A DNA stretch of 12,439 nt from CALBPI01 sp038533155 (lineage in GTDB: Bacteria > Pseudomonadota > Gammaproteobacteria > Steroidobacterales > Woeseiaceae), in the NCBI GenBank assembly GCA_038533155.1, contig JBCAZH010000077.1:1-12439 (forward strand), written 5' to 3'. The notes below the pieces were generated by a model. The model made no database searches. It was not told the DNA's origin and saw only the letters and a list, made by a program, of their open reading frames with translations. The position numbers and the translations under genes are program-made. Within the stretch, counting starts at the first letter, position 1, and each line of letters opens with the position of its first letter. Below are positions 1 through 6,569 of this stretch, one piece after another.

Positions 1-2
1 TG

Positions 3-440
3 AAGGGTGATCACCTGGCCGCGTCGACGTTTTGGCATGGCGAAATCCTGAACGCCTGGGCGAATGCTTGGGTCGATCACTGGTCTGAGGGCAACGGGGA
101 GTTTGTGTCCTCGGCGATGGAAGAAACCGGCACAATGCAATCGATCACGTATCTGGATCGCATGGGACGTGCCGACAAAGACCGCGTGCTGGTGCTGCGT
201 GGCGCCAGTAACTACACCGTGCCACCGCCCGGGGTCACGCCTGCCGACAATCTGTTGAGCGAGAACGACGGCTACAGCGGCATGAACGCGGCGCTCGAAA
301 ATCTGTATCGGGTCGGGTCGGTGGTTGTCGACGAGCTACTAGTAAGTTGGGAGCAATACAAGGACTCTGAACCAGTGGTCCCTGAAACCGCACGAGTTTC
401 GCAGTCGCAGAACATTAGTACAGAGAGTCCTATTAAGTGA
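3..440 (+). CDS. Purine nucleoside permease (NUP) family protein, C-terminal part
   Basis: The frame is open from base 3 to a TGA at 438-440, and its start lies outside the window. The visible 145 residues carry hallmarks of the NUP family: GDHLAASTFWHG near the beginning, a Trp-rich stretch (NAWANAWVDHW), an ETGTMQSI-type segment, RVLVLRGASNYTVPPPG in the middle, then NDGYSGMNAALENLYRVGS and VVDELLVSW near the end. NUP proteins resemble the nucleoside phosphorylase fold and are linked to purine nucleoside uptake or processing; in bacteria they usually carry export signals. The last 20 or so residues after EQYKDSEP are low-complexity and go beyond the part I recognise. A second NUP fragment lies at 11176-11549 on the other strand. 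The family call is firm; the exact activity (permease or nucleosidase) is not. Confidence 0.88.
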   Translation, partial: KGDHLAASTFWHGEILNAWANAWVDHWSEGNGEFVSSAMEETGTMQSITYLDRMGRADKDRVLVLRGASNYTVPPPGVTPADNLLSENDGYSGMNAALENLYRVGSVVVDELLVSWEQYKDSEPVVPETARVSQSQNISTESPIK

Positions 441-589
441 AAAGCGCTGAGACTGCACAAAATCTGAGCTGATGACTAGCAGCGCCAACCCACGATTGAG
501 GGTCGGAAGTCTAGCGACTGTGAATACAGACATCGCTCCGTTCCGTGACCGTGTTTAGAGATTGTAGCGGCACCCATGGTCATATAAGT
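441..589. other. Convergent intergenic region
   Basis: This region separates the end of the plus-strand NUP gene from the end of the minus-strand RHS operon. The only structure seen is a 6-base inverted repeat, GCGCTG at 444-449 and CAGCGC at 480-485, around a 30-base loop. No T-run follows, so it is not a convincing terminator for either side. Confidence 0.5.
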
Positions 590-1060
590 CTACTCAACTT
601 TAGAGTTTGAGGGCCGCACCTCCCAGTTTACGCTATGCCTTTGGTCGAATCTGAACACAATTTCCGTCCCTTCTTGCATTAGACGGTAGTAGTCAGTTTC
701 GTCTGCTGAATTATGTTGAACTGACGTAGGGGCATCCTTAGGCAAGCGAAGGGAGAAGGCGTGTGGTACATCACCTAGGTCCCCGGTACCGAAAGCGAGA
801 AGATGGGTTGGACTCTGCGGGTCGCCGTCGAAAAACTCAAGATCAAGGGAGTACAGCATTGCGAACGAGTATGCACCGTCCGTGCGCTCACTGTCTGCCT
901 GAAGTGCCCAGAACGCTTGCCCCTCTAAGCACGATACTTCGCGAACAGTTTCTAGTTGACCAGCCCCGAAACAAAGGGGTGGCTCGAGAGTGCAGGAGCT
1001 AACTAGAATACTAGTTACAGCGGATGCAGCGGAGAAACAATGGTGCCGACAAATCATCAC
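590..1060 (-). CDS. Putative lipoprotein downstream of RHS; candidate immunity protein
   Basis: This 156-residue protein matches no family I recognise. Its start is GTG at 1058-1060, or ATG at 1055-1057 one codon later. An AAAGG at 1069-1073 serves as ribosome site and overlaps the last codons of the RHS gene, so translation is probably coupled; only 5 bases separate the RHS stop from the GTG. The N-terminus has a basic Arg-His-His patch, a modest hydrophobic run and a lipobox-like VSSC with the Cys at residue 23. Residue 24 is Thr, not Asp, which by the usual rule favours the outer membrane. The mature part is acidic, with two more Cys (30 and 44). Immunity genes typically sit directly after polymorphic RHS toxin genes, so this position suggests that role, at a periplasmic site. 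That is inference; it could also be an unrelated accessory lipoprotein. Confidence 0.7.
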   Translation of the reverse strand: MMICRHHCFSAASAVTSILVSSCTLEPPLCFGAGQLETVREVSCLEGQAFWALQADSERTDGAYSFAMLYSLDLEFFDGDPQSPTHLLAFGTGDLGDVPHAFSLRLPKDAPTSVQHNSADETDYYRLMQEGTEIVFRFDQRHSVNWEVRPSNSKVE

Positions 1061-1065
1061 AACAA

Positions 1066-1593
1066 CTACCTTTGACCCGTTACATGGATGTGCGTTTGGT
1101 GCTTCTTAACCAAACTTGCATTATACGCTCGACTCCCATTCGCAAGAGTCGCAGTTGAGCTCGGGTCGGCCCTGTTAATCACGCCGACTGCTACACTTTC
1201 TGTCTTTTCTACCAGGACTGGTCCGTAGTTTTCCCGAATGTTTGGACTTTGCGCGAAAGCCTCTTGCAAGTCCTCGACATCGGAAATAGGAGCTGCATTG
1301 GGTTCATTTTGATTTACGGTCTTACCATTGATCTTGTTGATATCAGCGCCCTGTAACGTGTAGTGTCGCGAAGTCGTGCTGTGCGTGCCACCACTAGTAC
1401 TATTGATATTTACGGAGTTAACTCCAGACGTTCTGACAGCTTCTTCTATCATCTCAGCAGTCTCCGTTGTGAACACATTCGGCGGGGTTGGTTTCGTGGG
1501 ATCGTCGTTTACGAATGTAATGTCATCAATACCGTCTTGGTCAATGTCCTTCTCAATAGCAGAGAACTCACATGCTTGGTCAAGGCATACTGC
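1066..1593 (-). other. RHS C-terminal toxin-like tip domain (residues 1229-1403)
   Basis: This is the variable tip after DPSGL. An acidic linker with a Ca-binding-like DIDQDGIDDI comes first, at residues 1244-1253. The core follows, with INSTSGGTHSTTSRHY, then GADINKING, and HIHVTG five residues before the stop. H1305 and D1312 are spaced as in the SxHxxGxAxD signature of M15-type metallopeptidases, and H1396 or H1398 could give the third zinc ligand. The catalytic acid that M15 enzymes usually carry shortly before the last His is not obvious: H1393 and T1395 stand there. The domain may therefore use another base or have a different activity. Confidence 0.6.
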
Positions 1594-4500
1594 CAGCCCG
1601 CTTGGGTCAAAGAGATTTATCGGATCGTTCTTCACGTACCGATACAAGTTCATACCGTCTTCGTATCCAATTGGATCCGTCTGATGAAACCGTCCCAGGA
1701 ATGGGTTGTAGACTCTGGCCTTGTAGTAATAGAGGTTTGCTTCATCCAGCCAGATTTGTCCGGTGTACTGGAACCTCCCCGTATTGTTCGTGTTCGGAAC
1801 CCCATACTCATCGTATTGGTTGCGTTGTGTCGCAACCCCACTGTGGTTTGTGATCAGTACAATCGACCCAAGTTCGTCTCGAGTCAGGTAACGGCGAGTT
1901 GAATTCGACACATTGCCACCGTCATACCACACGATAGGGGTGTCCACGCCAAGACTATGAACGTAGCGATCTTGAAGCACCAGGCTTCCCCCGCTTAGTC
2001 TATACTCGGCGATCAGCGCACTGCCATCGTAGACAAAGTATGTGGTCGCGCCGGCACTCGTGATTGAGTACAAACGGCCCATCGCATCATACCCAAGCGT
2101 TGTGCCGCCAGACGCTGATGAAAGTCGATTAAACATGTCGTAGCTGTAGCTGGTGACGCCGTCGTTTGTGAGATTGCCATTGGTGTCGTAAGCGAACAAA
2201 AGCGTACTGCCACCTGTCGTTTCATTCACGATCTGATTCAACCCGTTGGGCGTATAGTCAGAATCTGAACCAAAGCCCGTTGGGCTGTAGAGCGTGTTGG
2301 ACACAGTCTTTGCTGTGATTTGGCCTACGGCATTGAAACCATAGTCAACGCTAAGGTTCGAGGCTGTGTTTGACGGCACAGTAATATCAAAGTCGGAAAC
2401 CCGTCCAGCTGCGTCGTAACCGATACTGTGATAAACACCGTTGCCAAAAGTTTCGCGAGTTCCTCGGCCGAACTCATCGTATGTATAAGAAACTAGTATC
2501 CCCGAACCATTTTCTCGAATTCGACGTAGTGTGCCGTTACCCCAGTATTCATATGTGAGGTAATACCCGTCAGGATAGGTCATGCGCGTCCGGCGACCGG
2601 CTGCGTCGTACTGATAGCTGACCGTCAACGAATGCGTTCCAATCGTTGTAGTCTCACTCTTCAGTCGACCCAGCTCGTCCCAGTCCATCGAGATCGAGCG
2701 CCCGTTTTGACTATATAACTGAGGGTTGCCAAAGTCGTCGTAAGAGGTAGTCACGTCGAGTGCCGAGCCGGTAGCGTTGGCAACCTTCACTCTGCCAAGC
2801 TCATCATACGAAAAGACGACTTCGGCAGATGTGCCTTGAAAGTGACTGCGCTTCCGCTCAAAGCGCGGCAGCGATGTAGACCGCCCGTTCTGGATCAGGT
2901 AGGAAGTCGTCGTCTTGTCTGTCGACGAACTCCCGGATCCAGTCTTGTTTGGGTAGCGGGTCTGTATCAACCTATCCAAACCATCGTAGTCGTAGGTGGT
3001 CAGATTGCCGTTGCCGTCGTATACCGTCTTGACCTGACCATTATTGGTAAACGTGCGCCCTTCTGTCATTGCAACCGGCGTTCCGAAACCGTATGTCGTT
3101 TCATCGGATCTGCCGTAGGAATCATAGAACGTCTTCGTGATTCGGTCTTTCTGGTTCGAACCCGAATGCGAACACGCTGCAGGTGGCGAAGTCAGCGCAG
3201 AGGCATTTATCCGACTGGTTTCACAAAGGACTCGACTCGACGTGTCGTAGGAGACTTGCGACAACGCTACGGTACTTCCGCCAGAGTCTCGACTTCGTGA
3301 CTGCGAGGATCGGCCGTAGCCGTCGTAAACTTGCGACAGCGAGTCGAGCACGGTATCGACACGACTGCTTGGATTGGTGCTTGTCGTTCGGCCGCTCTCG
3401 ATCAAAGTAACTTGATTCTGGGCGTTGTATTCCTTTCGTTCGTAAGTCATCCGCTGCGGGCCCGAACCATCCGGATCCGCATAAGTCTCTCGAACGACGT
3501 TGCCACGTTTGTCGTACTCGTACCAAATCGCGTCCGTTGGCCCAGGCACGGGCCCATCCTGCACTACTAAGCGGCCCCAGGTATCGTACGTGAAGTGAGT
3601 CGATTCAGAGACCGAGCTATTTCCGGAACGGACGGTTTGGCGAATCATGTTGATGTTGCTTGGACTGGACGAAGATCCTTGCTCATAGACGTATTCAGTA
3701 ACCAGCACATCGGAATTACCGTCAGTACATACCGCGCTCTCCGTTGCCACAACACAAGTGAGCTCTTTGGTCACTCGCCACACGCCGCGAGGATCTCGGA
3801 CTTGAGTAGGACTGGACGAGGTCCGGTACCAAGCATGGAACTGTCCGTAGTGATAATTGGTTTTTAGAAATCCTTGCCCTACCACGTAAGGCAACTGCGT
3901 TTCCACTAAGCCTCCGTGAGTTGCCGAGTATTTGTACTTCGTAACCCCGCCGAGTTCGTCTGTGTATTGGCGGGGTTTCGAGCAATACTTCCGATTGGCA
4001 GAGTTACACGTCTCGTACGTGAAGAACTCACGGCGCATAGGCGTCGAGGTGCCGGGTTTAGCTGTATTGCGGACTTCCGTGATCCGACCCCAGGAATCTC
4101 TGAAATACTCCGTTTTGTTGCCCTCTGGGTAGGTTATCCGGTGAAGGTGTCCGTTCGCGTATGCGTAGTTGGTCACAAGGCTTGCACCGCCTCCCACTGG
4201 GATAATCTCCGATCTCGTCATTCTTCCTTCGTACACGCCAACACCAAACTGATAGGCCCTCTTGACACCAGACGGTTCAGTCACAGTTACACTGTTCCCG
4301 CCATTGCTATAACTGTAAGTCCAAGTCGCACCATACCTCTCGACCGACAACACACGACTCTCGTCAATGGGGTGACCAGGTTGTTGAACATCAAAGTTGT
4401 ATTTGATGGTGTCGCCGTTAGAGTACGTCACCGTCGCATCTCGACTCCGAAGCGGGTACGGGACCTGCTGAGACCCCGACATGTAATACCCGCCTACAGT

Positions 4501-5277
4501 TTGCCCACGGGTGTAGGTGGGCTGGGTATGGTGTTGCGATCCGGGCCAGCTATTTGAACTATACGCAGGACAATTGGATTGCTCGCAACGGACGTAACCA
4601 AGGTTGGTCATATACGGGTACGAACTGTAGCCGAGATTATTCGACCTAAATCCATTCGGCGATGTTCCGCTTATTGGGCCATTAAGCTCCCAGACTTCCC
4701 CGTCCGTGTACTCGATGCGTCTTAGGCTCGCGACAGGAGCGCTGAACTCGTAAAGCATTGCCGTCTCAAACAACCCGGTCGACTCAAACGTGTAAACATC
4801 CCCACTGGGCGCTGTGTAGATCAGTGCCGTGAACGTGTTCGAGTTGGCGACATTTTCTAGAGTCGCAAGAGTCGTTTTTACAGGCGTAAACTGCTTCGTC
4901 GAAAGGCTATAGTCGAAGGTTTCAGCTATGGACGCGGCCGAGACACTAAACTCGAAATCATCATCATTGTAGTAAATCTCGAAATCGAGCAAGTTGTCTC
5001 GCGGGCGCATGGAATGGCTTGAAATGAAGCCGTTCTCCGACCTTGACTCGGTGCGTGTTAGTTCACCCCTTTCCGGACCAATGCTGCCGTGATAGTACTC
5101 AACCGAAAGCGAACCGGAGTACAACTGAACACCGTTCTGGTCGACTGCAGAAGGCTCCTCTGGCGGCGTAGGATCTTGGGCGAACGAACCTACGCTCAAT
5201 AAACATCCGACGATACAAACAACGGTTCCGGCTAGTGCTTGGGAGAACATCCGGTTCTTATGGCTTAGCAAATTCAT
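1066..5277 (-). CDS. Secreted RHS/YD-repeat protein with M15-peptidase-like C-terminal tip
   Basis: This 1403-residue protein begins with a Sec signal peptide: a basic N-terminus, a hydrophobic core at about residues 11-30, and likely cleavage after SFA at residue 33. The start is set by a perfect GGAGGT at 5283-5288. An N-terminal region of about 350 residues is followed by YD repeats from about 360 to 1080 (for example TYDTWGRL near 563, QYDAAGRRTRMTYPDG near 889 and GYDAMGRLYSIT near 1062). The RHS-associated core follows at about 1140-1228, with YYYKARVYNPFLGRF and the boundary motif DPSGL at 1224-1228. RHS cores form a cocoon-like shell holding a variable C-terminal toxin. The 175-residue tip here has a DxDxDG motif at 1244-1249, SRHY with H1305, D1312, and HIH at 1396-1398. 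These resemble the zinc ligands of M15/Hedgehog-type peptidases, which cut peptidoglycan peptides. No PAAR domain is visible, so type VI delivery is not indicated. The RHS call is certain; the tip function is inferred. Confidence 0.93.
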   Translation of the reverse strand: MNLLSHKNRMFSQALAGTVVCIVGCLLSVGSFAQDPTPPEEPSAVDQNGVQLYSGSLSVEYYHGSIGPERGELTRTESRSENGFISSHSMRPRDNLLDFEIYYNDDDFEFSVSAASIAETFDYSLSTKQFTPVKTTLATLENVANSNTFTALIYTAPSGDVYTFESTGLFETAMLYEFSAPVASLRRIEYTDGEVWELNGPISGTSPNGFRSNNLGYSSYPYMTNLGYVRCEQSNCPAYSSNSWPGSQHHTQPTYTRGQTVGGYYMSGSQQVPYPLRSRDATVTYSNGDTIKYNFDVQQPGHPIDESRVLSVERYGATWTYSYSNGGNSVTVTEPSGVKRAYQFGVGVYEGRMTRSEIIPVGGGASLVTNYAYANGHLHRITYPEGNKTEYFRDSWGRITEVRNTAKPGTSTPMRREFFTYETCNSANRKYCSKPRQYTDELGGVTKYKYSATHGGLVETQLPYVVGQGFLKTNYHYGQFHAWYRTSSSPTQVRDPRGVWRVTKELTCVVATESAVCTDGNSDVLVTEYVYEQGSSSSPSNINMIRQTVRSGNSSVSESTHFTYDTWGRLVVQDGPVPGPTDAIWYEYDKRGNVVRETYADPDGSGPQRMTYERKEYNAQNQVTLIESGRTTSTNPSSRVDTVLDSLSQVYDGYGRSSQSRSRDSGGSTVALSQVSYDTSSRVLCETSRINASALTSPPAACSHSGSNQKDRITKTFYDSYGRSDETTYGFGTPVAMTEGRTFTNNGQVKTVYDGNGNLTTYDYDGLDRLIQTRYPNKTGSGSSSTDKTTTSYLIQNGRSTSLPRFERKRSHFQGTSAEVVFSYDELGRVKVANATGSALDVTTSYDDFGNPQLYSQNGRSISMDWDELGRLKSETTTIGTHSLTVSYQYDAAGRRTRMTYPDGYYLTYEYWGNGTLRRIRENGSGILVSYTYDEFGRGTRETFGNGVYHSIGYDAAGRVSDFDITVPSNTASNLSVDYGFNAVGQITAKTVSNTLYSPTGFGSDSDYTPNGLNQIVNETTGGSTLLFAYDTNGNLTNDGVTSYSYDMFNRLSSASGGTTLGYDAMGRLYSITSAGATTYFVYDGSALIAEYRLSGGSLVLQDRYVHSLGVDTPIVWYDGGNVSNSTRRYLTRDELGSIVLITNHSGVATQRNQYDEYGVPNTNNTGRFQYTGQIWLDEANLYYYKARVYNPFLGRFHQTDPIGYEDGMNLYRYVKNDPINLFDPSGLAVCLDQACEFSAIEKDIDQDGIDDITFVNDDPTKPTPPNVFTTETAEMIEEAVRTSGVNSVNINSTSGGTHSTTSRHYTLQGADINKINGKTVNQNEPNAAPISDVEDLQEAFAQSPNIRENYGPVLVEKTESVAVGVINRADPSSTATLANGSRAYNASLVKKHQTHIHVTGQR

Positions 5278-5906
5278 TTCACACCTCCCGCGCCCTCAGC
5301 GGCACCGTCTTGTTGAGAACCATCGATTGCGTCGAGTGCCGGCCCTCTTGAAAAGAATGGGTTGCCTCCATTCGGCACCGTGAAGGCCACGGTTGCTGAG
5401 TCAGTTCCTCCGTTCCCGTCGGAGATTGTGTAATTGAAGAAACTAGTTCCAGACAGGATTGCGTAGATTCGTATGGTCGAGCTTGAGTGGATCGATGCTG
5501 AGCCATTCGTCGGCTGTGTGATAGCCGTAATCGTCAAAGGGTCTCCATCGGGATCGCTATCATTCGCTGTTACATTCAAGTAAACCGTCGCAAACAAGAA
5601 TGGTGCGGTCACAGAGTCGCTGTTTGCATTGGGCGGACTGTTGGGTGGCGGCGGTGGCGCTCCGGAGCCAACAGTGCGAGCGGTTCGGTTGCCCGCCGCG
5701 TCATACTCATAGACGATTTCGATGGTATTCGTGCCATCGTCCCGAGTGACTTTTTCAAGCCGTCCAAGGGCATCGTATTCGTATGAAACCGACTCTGCCG
5801 CAAAGGACAGGGTCGAACTCAAGCTACCAATGAAAAGCAAGAGTACTGCGAAGAACGCAGATTTCCTGGGGCTGAGAAGTATTCTCTGCAGTGGAAGATG
5901 ACGCAT
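5274..5906 (-). CDS. Secreted YD-repeat and cadherin-like Ig domain protein, RHS partner
   Basis: This 210-residue protein has an N-terminal signal peptide (basic start, hydrophobic core at residues 17-34, cleavage near SFA/AES). Two YD-type repeats follow at residues 41-80 (SYEYDALGRLEKVTRDDG and VYEYDAAGNRTART). Next come a proline-rich linker (GAPPPPPNSPP) and a cadherin-like Ig fold of the Big_17 kind at about 95-177, with NVTANDSDPDGDPLTITAI and the closing ISDGNGG. The tail is short and Gly/Ala-rich. I chose the ATG at 5904-5906 because AAAGGGAG at 5913-5920 sits 6 bases upstream and the signal peptide begins at once; the frame stays open to 6185, but those residues look non-coding. Its TGA overlaps the RHS ATG (ATGA at 5274-5277), so the two products are probably made together. 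It may help surface attachment or assembly of the RHS protein, which is inference. Confidence 0.85.
   Translation of the reverse strand: MRHLPLQRILLSPRKSAFFAVLLLFIGSLSSTLSFAAESVSYEYDALGRLEKVTRDDGTNTIEIVYEYDAAGNRTARTVGSGAPPPPPNSPPNANSDSVTAPFLFATVYLNVTANDSDPDGDPLTITAITQPTNGSASIHSSSTIRIYAILSGTSFFNYTISDGNGGTDSATVAFTVPNGGNPFFSRGPALDAIDGSQQDGAAEGAGGVK
5283..5288 (-). promoter_or_regulatory. Ribosome binding site for the RHS gene
   Basis: GGAGGT reads on the minus strand 5 bases before the ATG at 5275-5277, inside the last codons of the upstream gene. With the ATGA overlap it points to translational coupling of the two secreted proteins. Confidence 0.85.
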
Positions 5907-5984
5907 AGTAGGCTCCCTTTCGAACGATCGGGCCAAGATTTGAGAGGCGTGTGTTAATCGGGTTCGGCACGAACGCTTGGTGCG

Positions 5985-6012
5985 CTCACAACGCGGAGAA
6001 GGTCGCGTTGAG
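5985..6012 (-). repeat. Leader stem-loop 3
   Basis: On the minus strand CTCAACGCG pairs with CGCGT-TG-TGAG, giving 9 pairs with a 2-base bulge and an 8-base loop (ACCTTCTC). An alternative pairing of CGCGGA (6017-6022) with TCCGCG (5992-5997) competes with it, as in switches that choose between two folds. Confidence 0.5.
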
Positions 6013-6122
6013 CAAATCCGCGATACTGTCGGTTTCCCGGAAGTCTGGACTTGACGTGACGCCAGCCACATCCGTAGGCGTGCGGTCGACCCAAGTGCGA
6101 TCCAAGACATTCGTTTTCGAAA

Positions 6123-6147
6123 CTGCATGAGTCCCCACTCAGTGCAG
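6123..6147 (-). repeat. Leader stem-loop 2
   Basis: On the minus strand CTGCA-C-TGAGT pairs with ACTCATGCAG around a GGGG loop. This gives 10 Watson-Crick pairs with a single bulged C. It begins one base after leader stem-loop 1. Confidence 0.65.
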
Positions 6148-6148
6148 A

Positions 6149-6176
6149 GGTCGCATCGCCATCGCAGCGAGCAACC
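6149..6176 (-). repeat. Leader stem-loop 1
   Basis: On the minus strand GGTTGCTCGC pairs with GCGA-T-GCGACC, giving 10 base pairs (one a G-U wobble) with one bulged base and a 7-base loop (TGCGATG). No T-run follows, so it is not a terminator. Confidence 0.6.
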
Positions 6177-6215
6177 TGTTTTCATCGCCGAGCCCCTTAC
6201 CTCCCAGCGTCATGC

Positions 6216-6510
6216 GACATAAGAAACCTCCCCAGTGGCAACCTTGTCAACGAAGTCTTATGAAAATTTGGTTAAATCGTCTCATTTATGACGAACTATG
6301 AAGCTTCCGCCATGCCAAGGGAGAGTCAATAACAGGTGGATTCAGAAAGACTTTTTTCAAAACTCGTTTACTTTCTTTGGACACGATGGATAGCACAAAA
6401 AGCGCGTCATCTAGCTCGTGCTGACCGAAAAAGTGTTGAATATGTTCTCAGAATGCGCAAATTCGGAACATCGATGCGCTGCTGGAGACGTCTGATCTAC
6501 TAACAATCAA
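6216..6510. other. Intergenic region upstream of the RHS operon
   Basis: No gene is seen here. The region is AT-rich in patches and should contain the RHS operon promoter. A TTGACA hexamer (minus strand, 6245-6250) has no good -10 partner at normal spacing. I could not assign a promoter with confidence. Confidence 0.4.
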
Positions 6511-6549
6511 TAAAAAAACCCGGCGCAGCTTCGGCCACGCCGGGTTTTC
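6511..6549 (-). terminator. Rho-independent terminator of the TonB receptor gene
   Basis: On the minus strand AAAACCCGGCG pairs with CGCCGGGTTTT (plus-strand arms 6515-6525 and 6538-6548). Inside the 12-base loop a small GC-CGAA-GC hairpin can form. A run of seven T follows on the minus strand (plus-strand A at 6512-6518). It sits about 20 bases after the stop of the receptor gene and separates it from the RHS operon. Confidence 0.93.
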
Positions 6550-6569
6550 GGTTTGGTTAACGCTTCGAG

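Larger units (their letters stand above)
5907..6215 (-). promoter_or_regulatory. Structured leader of the RHS operon
   Basis: About 300 bases lie upstream of the first operon gene with no convincing protein. On the minus strand they can form at least three long stem-loops (6149-6176, 6123-6147 and 5985-6012), the first two separated by a single base. Several Shine-Dalgarno-like runs also occur (GGGGAGG near 6225-6231, GGGAGG near 6200-6205) ahead of short open frames. One of these, starting at the ATG at 6218-6220, would make a 7-residue peptide (MSHDAGR). The density of structure suggests a regulatory RNA leader, but I do not recognise a known riboswitch class. Confidence 0.4.

Noticed and set aside
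1066..5277. Type VI secretion Rhs effector
   Set aside because: The protein has a Sec signal peptide and no PAAR domain, and no VgrG or Eag-type chaperone gene is adjacent.
5907..6185. A 93-residue N-terminal extension of the YD-repeat/Ig protein, starting at the ATG at 6183-6185
   Set aside because: The extension is Arg/Ser/Thr/Cys-rich and runs through the stem-loops. The downstream ATG at 5906 has a strong ribosome site and starts a clean signal peptide.
6245..6250. Perfect TTGACA -35 box on the minus strand
   Set aside because: No acceptable -10 hexamer occurs at 16-18 bases; the nearest TTATGT is about 23 bases away.
6302..6317. Sigma-54-like site TGGCATG-N4-AAGCT on the minus strand upstream of the RHS operon
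   Set aside because: The GG and GC positions match, but the TT of the -12 element is missing and the site is about 400 bases from the first gene. Chance is likely.
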